From the NCBI RefSeq assembly GCF_000194155.1, contig NZ_GL877878.1, positions 2,668,783 through 2,732,782 of the forward strand: DNA of 64,000 nt. The letters are read 5' to 3'. The position numbers and the translations under genes were made by a program. Shown here in pieces: positions 1-8,530 of the stretch (the first letter of the stretch is position 1; every line of letters begins with the position of its first letter). The stretch is from Saccharopolyspora spinosa NRRL 18395. Lineage in GTDB: Bacteria > Actinomycetota > Actinomycetes > Mycobacteriales > Pseudonocardiaceae. The notes below the pieces were generated by a model. That model was not told the origin of the DNA. It was given only the letters and a program-made list of their open reading frames with translations, and did no database searches.

Positions 1-917
1 TCCGGGATCTGCAGGCCGTGGGTCTGCCCGACGGTGAGCACCGCGAGGTGCCGGGTGACGCCCGCGTTCGAGCCGGTGCGGCCGCGCACCGTCACGGTCG
101 GCGCGTACGGGTCCTGGTGCATGTCGGAGGCGTCGGTGAAGGACGCGAGATCCTCCGGTTCCCACGGAGCGCCGGGCACCGCGGGCAGGTTGCGCGGCGC
201 GGGCAGGCCCAGCGAGCACGAACGGTGCATCAGCCAGGAGATCTCCTCGGCGGTCACCGGACGCCCGTCCAGCCCGGCCGAGCCGATCACCTGGTCCAGG
301 TGCTCGATCTCGCTGTCCAGCGCGATGAGTTCGGCGTCCACCGCTTCCGGGAACACCCGGCGCAGCAGCGGCGCGGCGCGTTCAACGGCGCGGTCCACCA
401 CGTTGCGGGTCTGCACCTGGACACCCAGGTAGACCTCTTTCTCCGCCATTGAGCGGCCCATCAGCTGCTGCTGCTCGCCGACCATGTAGTCGTCGAAGGA
501 CAGCGCACCGGGCGTGTCCGGCATGGGGTTGCGCGCGTTGTACACGTGCGCCTCGGCCCACATCCGGATCGGGTAGGGCCGGTTCGTCACGCGCAGGTGC
601 ATCCAGCGGCCCTGCAGCTCGGCGTACTGGCCGGCGATCGCGGCGATCAGATCCTGGCGCTGCGAATCGGAGCGGAAGGACCAGCGCTGCGGCGAAAGCC
701 GGTACCAGGCGAACACGTCCTGGCCGGTGCGCAGCACGTGGCCTTCGATCGACCGCACGGCGATCGACGGCGTGTAGTTCGGGATGGACTGCTCGTCGCC
801 GGGGCCGCGGGTGCGTTTGGCCTGCTTGCCGCTGGCACTGCGGACCTTGCCGTTCGAACCGCGGGGACCCGGAACCTGGTGCGTGTTGCGCTCACGGCCT
901 CGCCGGCGACCGAACAC
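1..917 (-). CDS. VirB4/TraC-like conjugation ATPase, N-terminal part (runs off window)
   Basis: The reading frame starts at GTG 917 behind a strong AAGGAGG (924-930) and stays open to the window edge, so about 305 N-terminal residues are seen. The N-terminus is basic and hydrophilic (MFGRRRGRER). It is followed by a region rich in aromatic and charged residues (around VFAWYRLSPQRWSF) of the type found in the N-terminal domain of actinobacterial VirB4/SCO6880-like ATPases. The Walker motifs would lie beyond the window, so the ATPase assignment rests on this domain and on context. The start lies inside the 3' end of the upstream two-helix membrane protein gene (26-nt overlap), the order expected for VirB3 then VirB4. 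Established role of the family: energising assembly or transfer in type IV secretion. Confidence 0.6.
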   Translation of the reverse strand, partial: MFGRRRGRERNTHQVPGPRGSNGKVRSASGKQAKRTRGPGDEQSIPNYTPSIAVRSIEGHVLRTGQDVFAWYRLSPQRWSFRSDSQRQDLIAAIAGQYAELQGRWMHLRVTNRPYPIRMWAEAHVYNARNPMPDTPGALSFDDYMVGEQQQLMGRSMAEKEVYLGVQVQTRNVVDRAVERAAPLLRRVFPEAVDAELIALDSEIEHLDQVIGSAGLDGRPVTAEEISWLMHRSCSLGLPAPRNLPAVPGAPWEPEDLASFTDASDMHQDPYAPTVTVRGRTGSNAGVTRHLAVLTVGQTHGLQIP

Positions 918-1410
918 CGCGAACCTCCTTGCTACGCGTGCGCCTGCTGGTAACCGTGCCGCGGGCCGCTGGCTGCCTGGACCGGGCGGGCCGCTGCTGC
1001 GGCTGCTGCGGCTGCTGCGGGCGAACCCGCTTGGACTTCTTCCTGGGCCGAGGCCGCTGCGCCTTCACCCTGATCCGCGCCGCGCTGGCGGCGCCGCCCG
1101 TGCCGGACGTCTTCTCGCGGGGCGCGGTGAGCTCGCGGAGCCACATCACCAGCACCGCACCCAGCGGGCGTTCGTGCCCGATCCGGGAGCAGATGATCCG
1201 GGTGACGACGACCGTGGTGACCACTGCCCACCCGGTGGAGAAGAAGCCGAAGCCGATGTTCATCCGGCGCTCCACCGCGAGCACGATCAGGAACACCACG
1301 AGCCCCACGCCCCAGGCGACGTAGCGGGCCCGCCACGGGAAGGTCGCCTTGGGTGGGCCGAGCCAGACGGCGTCGACCCGGTAGATCTCGTCGTCGGTCC
1401 GTATTCGCAC
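892..1410 (-). CDS. small two-helix membrane protein, VirB3/PrgI-like position
   Basis: This gene of 172 residues starts at GTG 1410 with a GGCGGGTGA-type ribosome site. After a short polar N-terminus there are two hydrophobic segments, at roughly residues 30-47 and 55-72. A long basic Arg/Pro/Gln-rich tail follows. It sits between a VirB2-like pilin-type gene and a VirB4-like ATPase gene and overlaps the latter. In type IV secretion loci that position is occupied by VirB3 or PrgI-like membrane proteins. No catalytic motif is visible, and the assignment is by topology and gene order only. It probably belongs to one operon with its neighbours. Confidence 0.55.
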   Translation of the reverse strand: MRIRTDDEIYRVDAVWLGPPKATFPWRARYVAWGVGLVVFLIVLAVERRMNIGFGFFSTGWAVVTTVVVTRIICSRIGHERPLGAVLVMWLRELTAPREKTSGTGGAASAARIRVKAQRPRPRKKSKRVRPQQPQQPQQRPARSRQPAARGTVTSRRTRSKEVRGVRSPARP

Positions 1411-1416
1411 GCCGAA

Positions 1417-1710
1417 TCACCCGCCGCTGGTGCTGAACAGGCCAGCGATGAACGTGCCGATGTTGACGCCCGCCCCGTTGACGGCAAGACCGATGATCGC
1501 GAGCGCGACGATCACCCCACCGACGCGGCGCATGACGCCCGCGTTGTCGCCCTTGCCACCGCCCAGCCACAGCAGCAGGATCGCGACGGTGAGCAGCAGC
1601 AGCGGGAGCAGGTTTTCGAGGATCCAGCCCTGAATGCCTCCCGTGCCCACCTGTGTCTGCTGCGCCAGTACGTCCAGTTGCGCCAGTGTTTCCAGTGGCA
1701 TGGCGGTCAT
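1417..1710 (-). CDS. 97-residue membrane protein, TrbC/VirB2-like
   Basis: The start is ATG 1710, with an in-frame ATG three codons further in. After about 28 polar residues there are two hydrophobic helices (about 29-47 and 63-90) joined by a short positively charged loop (GGGKGDNAGVMRR). This is the topology of VirB2/TrbC pilin-type subunits. The stop lies 7 nt before the start of the next gene. With the downstream VirB3-like and VirB4-like genes this makes a recognisable T4SS core order. Sequence similarity to pilins is weak, so the function is inferred from topology and neighbours. Confidence 0.5.
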   Translation of the reverse strand: MTAMPLETLAQLDVLAQQTQVGTGGIQGWILENLLPLLLLTVAILLLWLGGGKGDNAGVMRRVGGVIVALAIIGLAVNGAGVNIGTFIAGLFSTSGG

Positions 1711-2265
1711 CTCTTTACCCCTGATTGCGCGGAGTGTGGTCGGGTCGGTACCTCAGCGTTCCGGGCCGGCCCCGGCACGCAGGTACGAGTAGAACATGAC
1801 ATGGTCACCAGAAGTAGTGGTTGCCAGTTCCGGTGTGGCGGAATCGGTCGCGCGGAGCTGTCGCCGTCACGCCGTGAATAGGCCGTTCGGGCAAGCCACT
1901 TTCGGCACACCACCGGGAAAAAGACGCTCACCAGGCCGATTCTGGTCTGGATCAGTGTGGCTGTTCACCCGCTTGCGAGCCCCTTCGTAACACACCGTGC
2001 ACGTTTCCGGTGAGCCAGTGGATTTCCGCACATCGCGTCATGATGCACCCGACCGGATCACGCGAATGTGAAATCGCGAGGCCGGATCGGAACAAGGTGA
2101 TCTTGGCGCGCCAACTCAGGGTAGCGGTTCGGGTACAGCGACCGGCGGGCAGGGCCGTCCCCCGACGGAGACCGACCTGGTGCACAGTGGACGATCCGTG
2201 ATTCCGGCGGGCGGCCCGGAAAGCCGAACGCCCGGCATCGGCCGGGGTATTCGGGACTGGAGCGG
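1711..2265. other. intergenic, no gene seen
   Basis: About 555 bases separate the T4SS-like genes from the large membrane protein. The open frames here have poor codon structure and no good ribosome sites. It should contain the promoter of the minus-strand T4SS-like operon. No convincing repeat or terminator was seen. Confidence 0.5.
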
Positions 2266-4494
2266 TCACTGGCTCGCCCAGTAGGCGTAGGACTGGTAAT
2301 CCGGATAGGGGCCGAGGAATTCCTGCAACGGGCCTAGTTCGATGGTCAGGGCCGAATCGGTGACCAACTCGGCCGGGATCTCGAAGGTGGTCTCCACCCA
2401 GCCGCGCGGATCGGCGTCGAACTGCCAGATTCCCGCGACCTCCCCGTTCACCTCGACCTGGACGGCCCGGGAACCGGTCAGCTCGGCGGCCTCCGGCTCG
2501 GTCGCGTCGATGCGCGCCGTGATCGTCAGCGGCTGGTGCGGGATCAGGTCGTGGAAGGTGAAGCTCTCGCCGCCGATGACGTGCCGACCGCTGTCGACCA
2601 CGTCGCCGCCGTCGGGCCCGGTGACGGTCTTGACGTGGGTTTCCGGCTGGAAGCCCTGGTGCGCCGGGATCACCTGGTAGTCATGCGTTTCCTCGTCGCG
2701 CAGGTCGGCGACGTTGAGGCGGTCGCGGATCTGCCCGCTCGGCGCCTGCAGCGGCTCGTCGCCGGAACCCAGCGCGTTCCAGTCGGCCTGGTAGATGGTC
2801 ACCTTGTTGCAAGTCCGCGCCGCCTGGCACGCCGACAGCCCGCCGATCGTGGTGTACGAGAAGGTCGGCGACTTCAGCTCGAAGGTGATCAGCTCGCGGC
2901 CGAACAGCCCGCCCTCACCGAGGCCGTGCACGCTCCACGAGTCGAAGATGGCGAAGTAGTCCGGTCGCCGCTGCTGCGGCAGGTGCCGCAATTCCTCGTA
3001 GAGGCTGCCCGCACCGTGCAGGTTCGGGGTGGCGAACCCGGTGGTGGCCAGCCCGATCAGGTCGACCACGTAGCGGTCCGAGAAGTAGGCGATCGCGCCG
3101 ACGTCGTTGACCGCGACGCTCGCCCCGCGCGGCAGGTGCCCCTTGATCCAGTGGCTGATGGTCACCTGCTGGTCCCGGATCCCGGCGGCCTGCTGAGCCT
3201 GCCGCAGGCTCCATGCCGGCAGTTGGGAGACGGTGAACAGCAAGGCCACCACGACCCCGCCGACCAGCACGGACCGCCGCGCGCCACCGGTGAACAGCTG
3301 CGCCGCCGAGTGGATCCCGACGACGCCGAACAGCAGCAGGATCGGCATCAGCGGCTGCACGTAGCGCATGTGGTGGATGTCGGAGTACTCCAGCGTCGAC
3401 ACCGAAGCGAGCACCAGCACGACCCCAACCCCGGCGGCCAGCGCCAGGCCGCGCCACTGCGGGAACCGCCGGAACAGCCCGATCACGCCCGCCACCGCGA
3501 GCAGCAGCGCGCCGGGGAAGATGTAGTCCTGAGTGGACAGTCCGGCGAAAGCGCTTAGGAAGATGCGGAAATTGCTGAGCACCTTGTCCGCGACTTCCAG
3601 CGGGTACACCGCTGGCATGTGCAGCAGCGACTTGGCCAGCACGCCGTTCTGCTCCGCCGAACCCGTCGCGGACCAGTAATACAGATACTGGGCCCCGGCG
3701 GCGTACACCGGCAGGCCGATCCAGAGGATCCGGCCGATCACGCGCGGCCAGGCGGCGCGGGTGCCGCGGGCGTGCGCGATCACATGCCAGATCATCGCCA
3801 GGCCGAGCATCGCGGCGAACAGCAGCGCTTCGGTCCGGGTCAGCGCGGCCGCCACCGCGACCAGCGGAGTCCACACGAACCGGCTCTGCGTGCGCTCGCC
3901 GGTGAACACCAGCAGCAGCGAGACGAGCAGGAAGGCGACGAACGCGATCTCCATGCCGCTGGTGGCTCCCCAGGCCAGCGGGCCGCTGAGCGAGACAAGC
4001 AGCCCGGCGAAGATGCCGACCTGGCGGCCGACGAGCCGGGCGCCGAGCCGGTAGGTGCCTGCGGCGGTCAACGCCAGGCACAGCGCGCCGAACGTCATCG
4101 CGAACGGCAGGAAGGCCGCGCCCTGGACGCCCAGCGCGTAGGCGCCGCCGAGGATCAGCACGTAGAGGAGGCTGCTCGCGCCGGTGCTGATCGGGTCACC
4201 GGTGTTGTACTGCAGGAAGTGCCCGGTACCGAGCTGGCGCGCGTACTGGAGGTGGATGTAGGCGTCGTCGACCGGGGGGATGAAGTTCCACTGGTTGTAA
4301 GCCAGGTTCACGACCAGGAACAACGCGCTGACGAGGAACGACAGCCCGCCGATCGACCACGCGGCGGCGTCCCGGAAGGGACATCCGGCAGATCGCGAAC
4401 CGTCCGCGACCGCCGCCGCGGTGGTTCGCTCGCCCGGGGTTTCGGCGGGTAACTCGTCGTGTTCGTCGGCGCTGGGCGCCACGAATCTCGTCAT
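2266..4494 (-). CDS. GT-C-like polytopic membrane protein with C-terminal soluble domain
   Basis: The protein has 742 residues and starts at ATG 4494 with GGAG six bases upstream. The first membrane helix is at about 45-67. The first extracytoplasmic loop contains an Asp-Asp pair at 76-77 (PPVDDAYIHLQYA), followed by a GDPISTGASS stretch. That pattern is typical of the GT-C superfamily of polyprenyl-phosphate-sugar-dependent glycosyltransferases, including mycobacterial arabinofuranosyltransferase-like proteins. About ten further hydrophobic segments reach to roughly residue 440. A hydrophilic C-terminal region of about 280 residues follows and would face the outside. Family knowledge suggests a role in decorating cell-envelope glycans, but donor and acceptor are unknown. 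It stands alone, upstream of nothing on its strand. Confidence 0.6.
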   Translation of the reverse strand: MTRFVAPSADEHDELPAETPGERTTAAAVADGSRSAGCPFRDAAAWSIGGLSFLVSALFLVVNLAYNQWNFIPPVDDAYIHLQYARQLGTGHFLQYNTGDPISTGASSLLYVLILGGAYALGVQGAAFLPFAMTFGALCLALTAAGTYRLGARLVGRQVGIFAGLLVSLSGPLAWGATSGMEIAFVAFLLVSLLLVFTGERTQSRFVWTPLVAVAAALTRTEALLFAAMLGLAMIWHVIAHARGTRAAWPRVIGRILWIGLPVYAAGAQYLYYWSATGSAEQNGVLAKSLLHMPAVYPLEVADKVLSNFRIFLSAFAGLSTQDYIFPGALLLAVAGVIGLFRRFPQWRGLALAAGVGVVLVLASVSTLEYSDIHHMRYVQPLMPILLLFGVVGIHSAAQLFTGGARRSVLVGGVVVALLFTVSQLPAWSLRQAQQAAGIRDQQVTISHWIKGHLPRGASVAVNDVGAIAYFSDRYVVDLIGLATTGFATPNLHGAGSLYEELRHLPQQRRPDYFAIFDSWSVHGLGEGGLFGRELITFELKSPTFSYTTIGGLSACQAARTCNKVTIYQADWNALGSGDEPLQAPSGQIRDRLNVADLRDEETHDYQVIPAHQGFQPETHVKTVTGPDGGDVVDSGRHVIGGESFTFHDLIPHQPLTITARIDATEPEAAELTGSRAVQVEVNGEVAGIWQFDADPRGWVETTFEIPAELVTDSALTIELGPLQEFLGPYPDYQSYAYWASQ

Positions 4495-4793
4495 TCTGGC
4501 TCCGAAGGTGGATCAGCGCGTTTCAACGCGCAGGAAGAAAGAAGTTGCCGACCGGCGGCGGCGAAGATCGGCGCGGCGTTGCGGACTCCTGAGAAACCGA
4601 TGCCTCCCGGCACCGATCGCCCCGACCTCAAGAACCCAACGACGTCACCCTCCGCAACTGAACGCACACGCTGAGAAACCTCACAAAACGCCCATCGTGC
4701 GTATGAAGAGATTAGCCCGTGCGGCGCACCAGACCATCTCCGGGCCGATCACCAGACCAGACGACGTCCGCTAACGAACCTGGAAGCAAGAAG

Positions 4794-5199
4794 GGCGGAT
4801 GAGTCGGCCTGTAAGCCGGATTCTGTTCTCGGGGGCCTTGCGGCCTTCCCGGTCGGTGACCATCCATCTGGGCCTGCCGTCGCCGACAGGCTCGTGCGGC
4901 CTACCCGCGGACCTCGGGCGAGCAGCCCTCGAACGTCCGCGCAGACGCCTGAACGGCGTCCTCTTGGCCTTGCTCCGGGTGGGGTTTACCTAGCCACCCC
5001 GGTCACCCGGGGTGCTGGTGGTCTCTTACACCACCGTTTCACCCTTACCCGGCGAAAGTTCGCCGGGCGGTCTGTTCTCTGTGGCACTGTCCCGCGGGTC
5101 GCCCCGGGTTGCCGTTGACAACCACCCTGCTCTGTGGAGTCCGGACTTTCCTCGACGGGATCGCTCCCGCCGCAGTCACCCAGCCGGCTCATCCGCCGA
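4794..5199 (-). ncRNA. rnpB: RNase P RNA, bacterial type A
   Basis: On the minus strand the conserved 5' core GAGGAAAGTCCGGACTCC is followed by AGAGCAGGGTGG. The centre carries AGATGGATGGTCAC, and the 3' part carries ACAGAATCCGGCTTACAGG. These are hallmark conserved blocks of the catalytic RNA of RNase P. The ends were set by helix P1, where GCGGATGAGCCGGC (near 5184-5197) pairs with GCCGACTCATCCGC (near 4795-4808). The length of about 405 nt fits actinobacterial rnpB. The RNA matures tRNA 5' ends. Exact transcript ends may differ by several bases. Confidence 0.95.
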
Positions 5200-5744
5200 T
5201 CTGATTCTAGTCCGTGCACGCCTCCCGCAACCCGGGTGGTCGCCCGAGCAGCAGCGGGATGGCGATTTCGTGCAGTGATGATGTGGGTGATGATCGTCCG
5301 GGGCGTCTGGCTCGATTTCGCGCTGACGCTTGTTCCGTCCCGAGCCGCCCCCACTTCCCGCGCCACCGAAACCGCTATTCGTTAACTCTGCATACGGTTT
5401 CAGGGCAAGCTAGTCACCCACCTCACACACGCCAATGGTCTGAACCAGCGAATCCAACGTCCGCACCAAACCCGATCCGAACGCCCGACCAACCCAGCAC
5501 CGCGAGCACCTCGCGGCGCCACCCAGGCCGCCCCAAGCCGCTGCATCGGAGACGCCGAAAACGTCCACACCAGACGGATCTGTTCAGGCGACGGACACCC
5601 TTCCCCGCCGTGCTCGGCAAAAAGTGCCCCTCACCTGAACCCCGATCAAGCCAGCGAACACAGGTGAAGGGCACCCTTGACCGACCATGCCGGTTGTCGA
5701 CCGTGCCGGTCGATGGTGCCCTTCACTCGAAGCCCGAACGGGCG
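5200..5744. other. intergenic between rnpB and the RNase H operon; hairpin-rich
   Basis: No plausible gene was found. The last 130 bases hold two inverted pairs of a GTGAAGGGCACC-type word (listed separately). The rest should include the rnpB promoter on the minus strand. Codon structure of open frames here is poor. Confidence 0.5.
5622..5726. repeat. three copies of a GTGAAGGGCAC word in alternating orientation
   Basis: GTGCCCCTCACCTG (near 5622) faces CAGGTGAAGGGCAC (near 5661) as a 14-base inverted repeat with one mismatch. The second copy, GTGAAGGGCACC (5664-5675), also faces GGTGCCCTTCAC (5715-5726) as a perfect 12-base inverted repeat. The middle copy can therefore pair with either neighbour, giving two mutually exclusive hairpins. 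The element lies just 3' of the minus-strand RNase H gene and could terminate that operon. Confidence 0.6.
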
Positions 5745-6944
5745 TCAGGACCAGTGGGAGATGTCGTTCACCAGGCGGACCGAGGCGTTGCCGTCCGGGT
5801 AGAACTCCACGATGGACAGCGATGCCAGGTCCAGGTGGAGGCGGTAGAACATCGACGGGCCGACGTCCAAGCCCAGCCGCAGCAAGGCCTTGATCGGGGT
5901 CACATGGCTGACCACGATGATCGTCTGACCCGCGTACTGCTCCAGGAGATCATCGCGGGCCCGCGTGACCCGCTGGTAGACCTCGTCGAGGCTTTCGCCG
6001 CCCGGCGGCAGGACGCTCGGGTCGCCGAGCCACTTGCGGTGCAGCTGCGGGTACTGCTCGGAGGCCTCGCCGAAGGTGAGGCCCTCCCAGTCACCGAAGT
6101 CGGTTTCCAGCAGGCCGTCGTGGAAGTGCAGTTCGCCGCCGATGGCGTCGACCACCGCCTGCGCGGTCTGCCGGGTCCGGGTCAGCGGCGAGGCGATCAC
6201 CGGCGCGACGCCATCCGGGGTGATCACCCCGTCCATCGCGGCCACCCGCTTGCCCGCCGCGCGCACCTGGCGTTCCCCCAGCGGGGTCAGCGCGACATCG
6301 CCCCGCCCGGAATAGCGCCGGTCCACCGACATCGGGGTCTGGCCGTGGCGCAGCAACAGCATCTTCGTCGGCGTGCCGTTGGCGCCGAGCCACCCGGACG
6401 GGCGGATCCGCGCGCTGCTCGCCCCGGCATCGCTACCGGCGCCACTGGATCGCGCCGCATCCGCTTCGCCGCCGGACCCCTCCCCGGCAGCGGGATCCCC
6501 GACCGGCCGGGCACCGCCGCCGGACTGGTCGCCGCTCGCCTGCTGGTCCATCGCCTCGTTGGCCAGGCGGTCGGCGTGGGCGTTCTGGGCGCGGGGCACC
6601 CACTCCAGGCTCACCTGCTCGAATCCGGCGATCAGCTGCCTCGCCTCGGCAGCCAGCGGCTGCAGGTTCGCGTGCTTGACCTTCCAGCGGCCGGCCAGCT
6701 GCTCGATGATCAGCTTGGAGTCCATCCGCACCTCGACCGCGGCAGCCCCGAGCTCTGCCGCCGCCAGCAGGCCCGCGATCACGCCCTGATACTCGGCCAC
6801 ATTGTTGGTCGTGACGCCCAGACCGATCGAGCGCTCCGCGAGCACCTCCCCGGACCCGGCGTCGCGGACCACGGCACCGCATCCGGCCGGGCCGGGGTTG
6901 CCCCGCGACCCACCATCGGCCTCGACGACAACCCGCAAACTCAC
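5745..6944 (-). CDS. bifunctional RNase H / acid phosphatase
   Basis: The 399-residue protein starts at GTG 6944, overlapping the stop of the upstream gene (GTGA). This start places the first catalytic Asp at residue 10. Residues 1-140 form an RNase HI domain with the carboxylates D10 (VEADGGSRGNPG), E51 (NNVAEYQG), D75 (RMDSKL) and D125 (HADRLAN). A Gly/Ser-rich linker (about 138-185) leads to a histidine phosphatase domain with the RHG motif at 199-201, a conserved ETDFGDWEG stretch and a late catalytic His (VVSHVTPIK). Actinobacteria carry this fusion (Rv2228c in M. tuberculosis). It degrades RNA in RNA-DNA hybrids and hydrolyses phosphomonoesters. It is the last gene of a four-gene operon. 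Confidence 0.93.
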   Translation of the reverse strand: MSLRVVVEADGGSRGNPGPAGCGAVVRDAGSGEVLAERSIGLGVTTNNVAEYQGVIAGLLAAAELGAAAVEVRMDSKLIIEQLAGRWKVKHANLQPLAAEARQLIAGFEQVSLEWVPRAQNAHADRLANEAMDQQASGDQSGGGARPVGDPAAGEGSGGEADAARSSGAGSDAGASSARIRPSGWLGANGTPTKMLLLRHGQTPMSVDRRYSGRGDVALTPLGERQVRAAGKRVAAMDGVITPDGVAPVIASPLTRTRQTAQAVVDAIGGELHFHDGLLETDFGDWEGLTFGEASEQYPQLHRKWLGDPSVLPPGGESLDEVYQRVTRARDDLLEQYAGQTIIVVSHVTPIKALLRLGLDVGPSMFYRLHLDLASLSIVEFYPDGNASVRLVNDISHWS

Positions 6945-7672
6945 CGGCTGTCCCCTGCCCGCACCAGGATCGCGCCGCACTCCTCGCAGCGGACCACGTC
7001 ATCGGCCGCCGCCTCGCGCACCTCGGTCAACGCGGTGCGGTCCAGCTCGATCCGGCACGCGCTGCACCGGGCGCCCTGCAGCAGCCCGGCGGCGACACCG
7101 CGCTGCGCTCGGATCCGGTCGTAGAGAGCGGCGAGGTCCGCCGGCAACGCCTTGACAATCAGGTCCCGCTCGCCCCGGCGGCGCGCCTCCGCCACTTCGA
7201 GGTCGGCGAGCGCCTCGTCGCGGCGCGACTGGATGTCCGCGAGCCGCTCCTCTGCCGCGGCGAGGGCCTCTCGCGACTTCGTCACGTTCGTTTCGAGTGC
7301 CTCGCGCTGCTCCATGACCTCGAGCTGCTCGTCTTCGAGGATGCCCTGTCGGCGGGAAAGCGTCTGCAGTTCGTGTTCCAGGTCTTCGAGCTGCTTCGCG
7401 GACGCCCCGGCGGCCATCAAATCGCGGTCCCGCTGCTCCCGGGCGCGCACCTGGTCGACCTCGTTTTCCAGCCGCTTGACCTCGCGGTCCAGGTCGCTGA
7501 ACGCGGTCTGGGCGACCACCAGCTCGTCGCGCTTGGCCCGCGCCTCGCCCTCGGCCCGGCCGATCTGCTCCAGCTCGGGCAGCGTGCGTCGGCGGTGCTC
7601 GACGCGGTTGAGTTCCGCGTCCGCCTCCGCGAGATCGAGCAGCCGTCGCTGAACGGCGGGGTCGGCTTTCAC
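6941..7672 (-). CDS. coiled-coil protein with C4 zinc ribbon
   Basis: The 243-residue protein starts at GTG 7672, which overlaps the stop of the Nif3-like gene as GTGA. Residues 5 to about 180 are a long, strongly charged coiled coil (repeated Glu/Arg/Leu heptads). The C-terminus holds two cysteine pairs (CSAC and CEEC) forming a treble-clef-like zinc ribbon. This is the CT398/Rv2229c-type family, always linked to Nif3 and RNase H genes in actinobacteria. In other bacteria such proteins relate to flagellar or secretion-associated scaffolds, but its role here is unknown. The coupled overlaps on both sides indicate co-translation with its neighbours. Confidence 0.85.
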   Translation of the reverse strand: MKADPAVQRRLLDLAEADAELNRVEHRRRTLPELEQIGRAEGEARAKRDELVVAQTAFSDLDREVKRLENEVDQVRAREQRDRDLMAAGASAKQLEDLEHELQTLSRRQGILEDEQLEVMEQREALETNVTKSREALAAAEERLADIQSRRDEALADLEVAEARRRGERDLIVKALPADLAALYDRIRAQRGVAAGLLQGARCSACRIELDRTALTEVREAAADDVVRCEECGAILVRAGDSR

Positions 7673-8526
7673 GCGAGCGCCCTCCCTGGGTCTGATGCCG
7701 CGCCAGCGTGAACGGTCCACGGGTCGGTGCGGCGGGTGGAAACGAGGACTTCGACTGTATCCGGCAACGCGGCGGCGACGGTGTCCGCGGCCTGTTGGCA
7801 CCACGGCCATTCGCTGGCCCAGTGCGCCACGTCCACCAGGGCCGGCACCTCGGCGCCGGGGACGGCGGCCCGGGCCAGGTGCTCGCCGGCCGGGTGATGC
7901 CGCAGGTCTGCGGTCACGTAGGCGTCAACACCAGCGGCCGCCGCGGTCGCCAGGTAGGAGTCGCCGGCGCCGCCGCACACCGCGACCGTGCGGATCGGGC
8001 GGTCCGGATCACCGGCACCGCGCACCCCCCAGGCCGTGGTGGGCAGGTTGTGCGCGACGCGGCGCACGAACTCGTGGAACGGCTCGGTCTCGGACAGCTC
8101 GCCGACGCGCCCTAGCCCGGTTCGGGCGCCTTCCGCGTGCGGGACCAGCGGCCCGGTCACGGTGAGGCCGATGGCCTCGGCCAGCGCATCCGACACGCCC
8201 TGCACAGCGCTGTCGGCGTTGGTGTGCGCGCAGTACAAGCCGATCCCGGAACGGATCAGCCGGTGCACGATCCGCCCCTTGGGATCGTCGGCGGGCACGC
8301 CGTGCACCCCGCGCAGCAGCAACGGGTGGTGCGAAACCACCAGCTGCGCGCCGAAATCCACCGCTTCGTCCACAGTGGCCTCAACTGGGTCCACGCAGAA
8401 CAGCACCCGCTGCACGACCGACTCGGGATCGCCGCACACCAGGCCGACCGCGTCCCAGCTCTCCGCCAGATCGGTCGGATATGCCACTTCCAACGCGCCG
8501 ATCACCTCTTTAAGCCGAACCACCAC
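7669..8526 (-). CDS. Nif3-like dinuclear metal-centre protein (GTP cyclohydrolase I type 2-like)
   Basis: The 285-residue protein starts at GTG 8526 with a GGGGGTGAG ribosome site, seven bases past the upstream stop. The family signature is clear: a His pair at 66-67 in VVSHHPLLLRG, then AHTNAD, and a late VCGGAGDSY segment. These supply the ligands of a two-metal centre in a toroidal hexamer. It lacks the roughly 100-residue PII-like insert of the long form. The biochemical activity of the family is not settled. Position between CobC-like and zinc-ribbon genes matches the conserved actinobacterial order. Confidence 0.88.
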   Translation of the reverse strand: MVVRLKEVIGALEVAYPTDLAESWDAVGLVCGDPESVVQRVLFCVDPVEATVDEAVDFGAQLVVSHHPLLLRGVHGVPADDPKGRIVHRLIRSGIGLYCAHTNADSAVQGVSDALAEAIGLTVTGPLVPHAEGARTGLGRVGELSETEPFHEFVRRVAHNLPTTAWGVRGAGDPDRPIRTVAVCGGAGDSYLATAAAAGVDAYVTADLRHHPAGEHLARAAVPGAEVPALVDVAHWASEWPWCQQAADTVAAALPDTVEVLVSTRRTDPWTVHAGAASDPGRALA

Positions 8527-8530
8527 CGGC

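Noticed and set aside
449..1324. Long plus-strand frames over the T4SS-like genes
   Set aside because: They are Arg/Ala/Gly-rich shadows of the minus-strand genes, with no ribosome site or recognisable domain.
5214..7124. 636-codon plus-strand frame across the RNase H gene and its upstream spacer
   Set aside because: It runs through both non-coding hairpins and the antisense of an established enzyme; no start site is supported.
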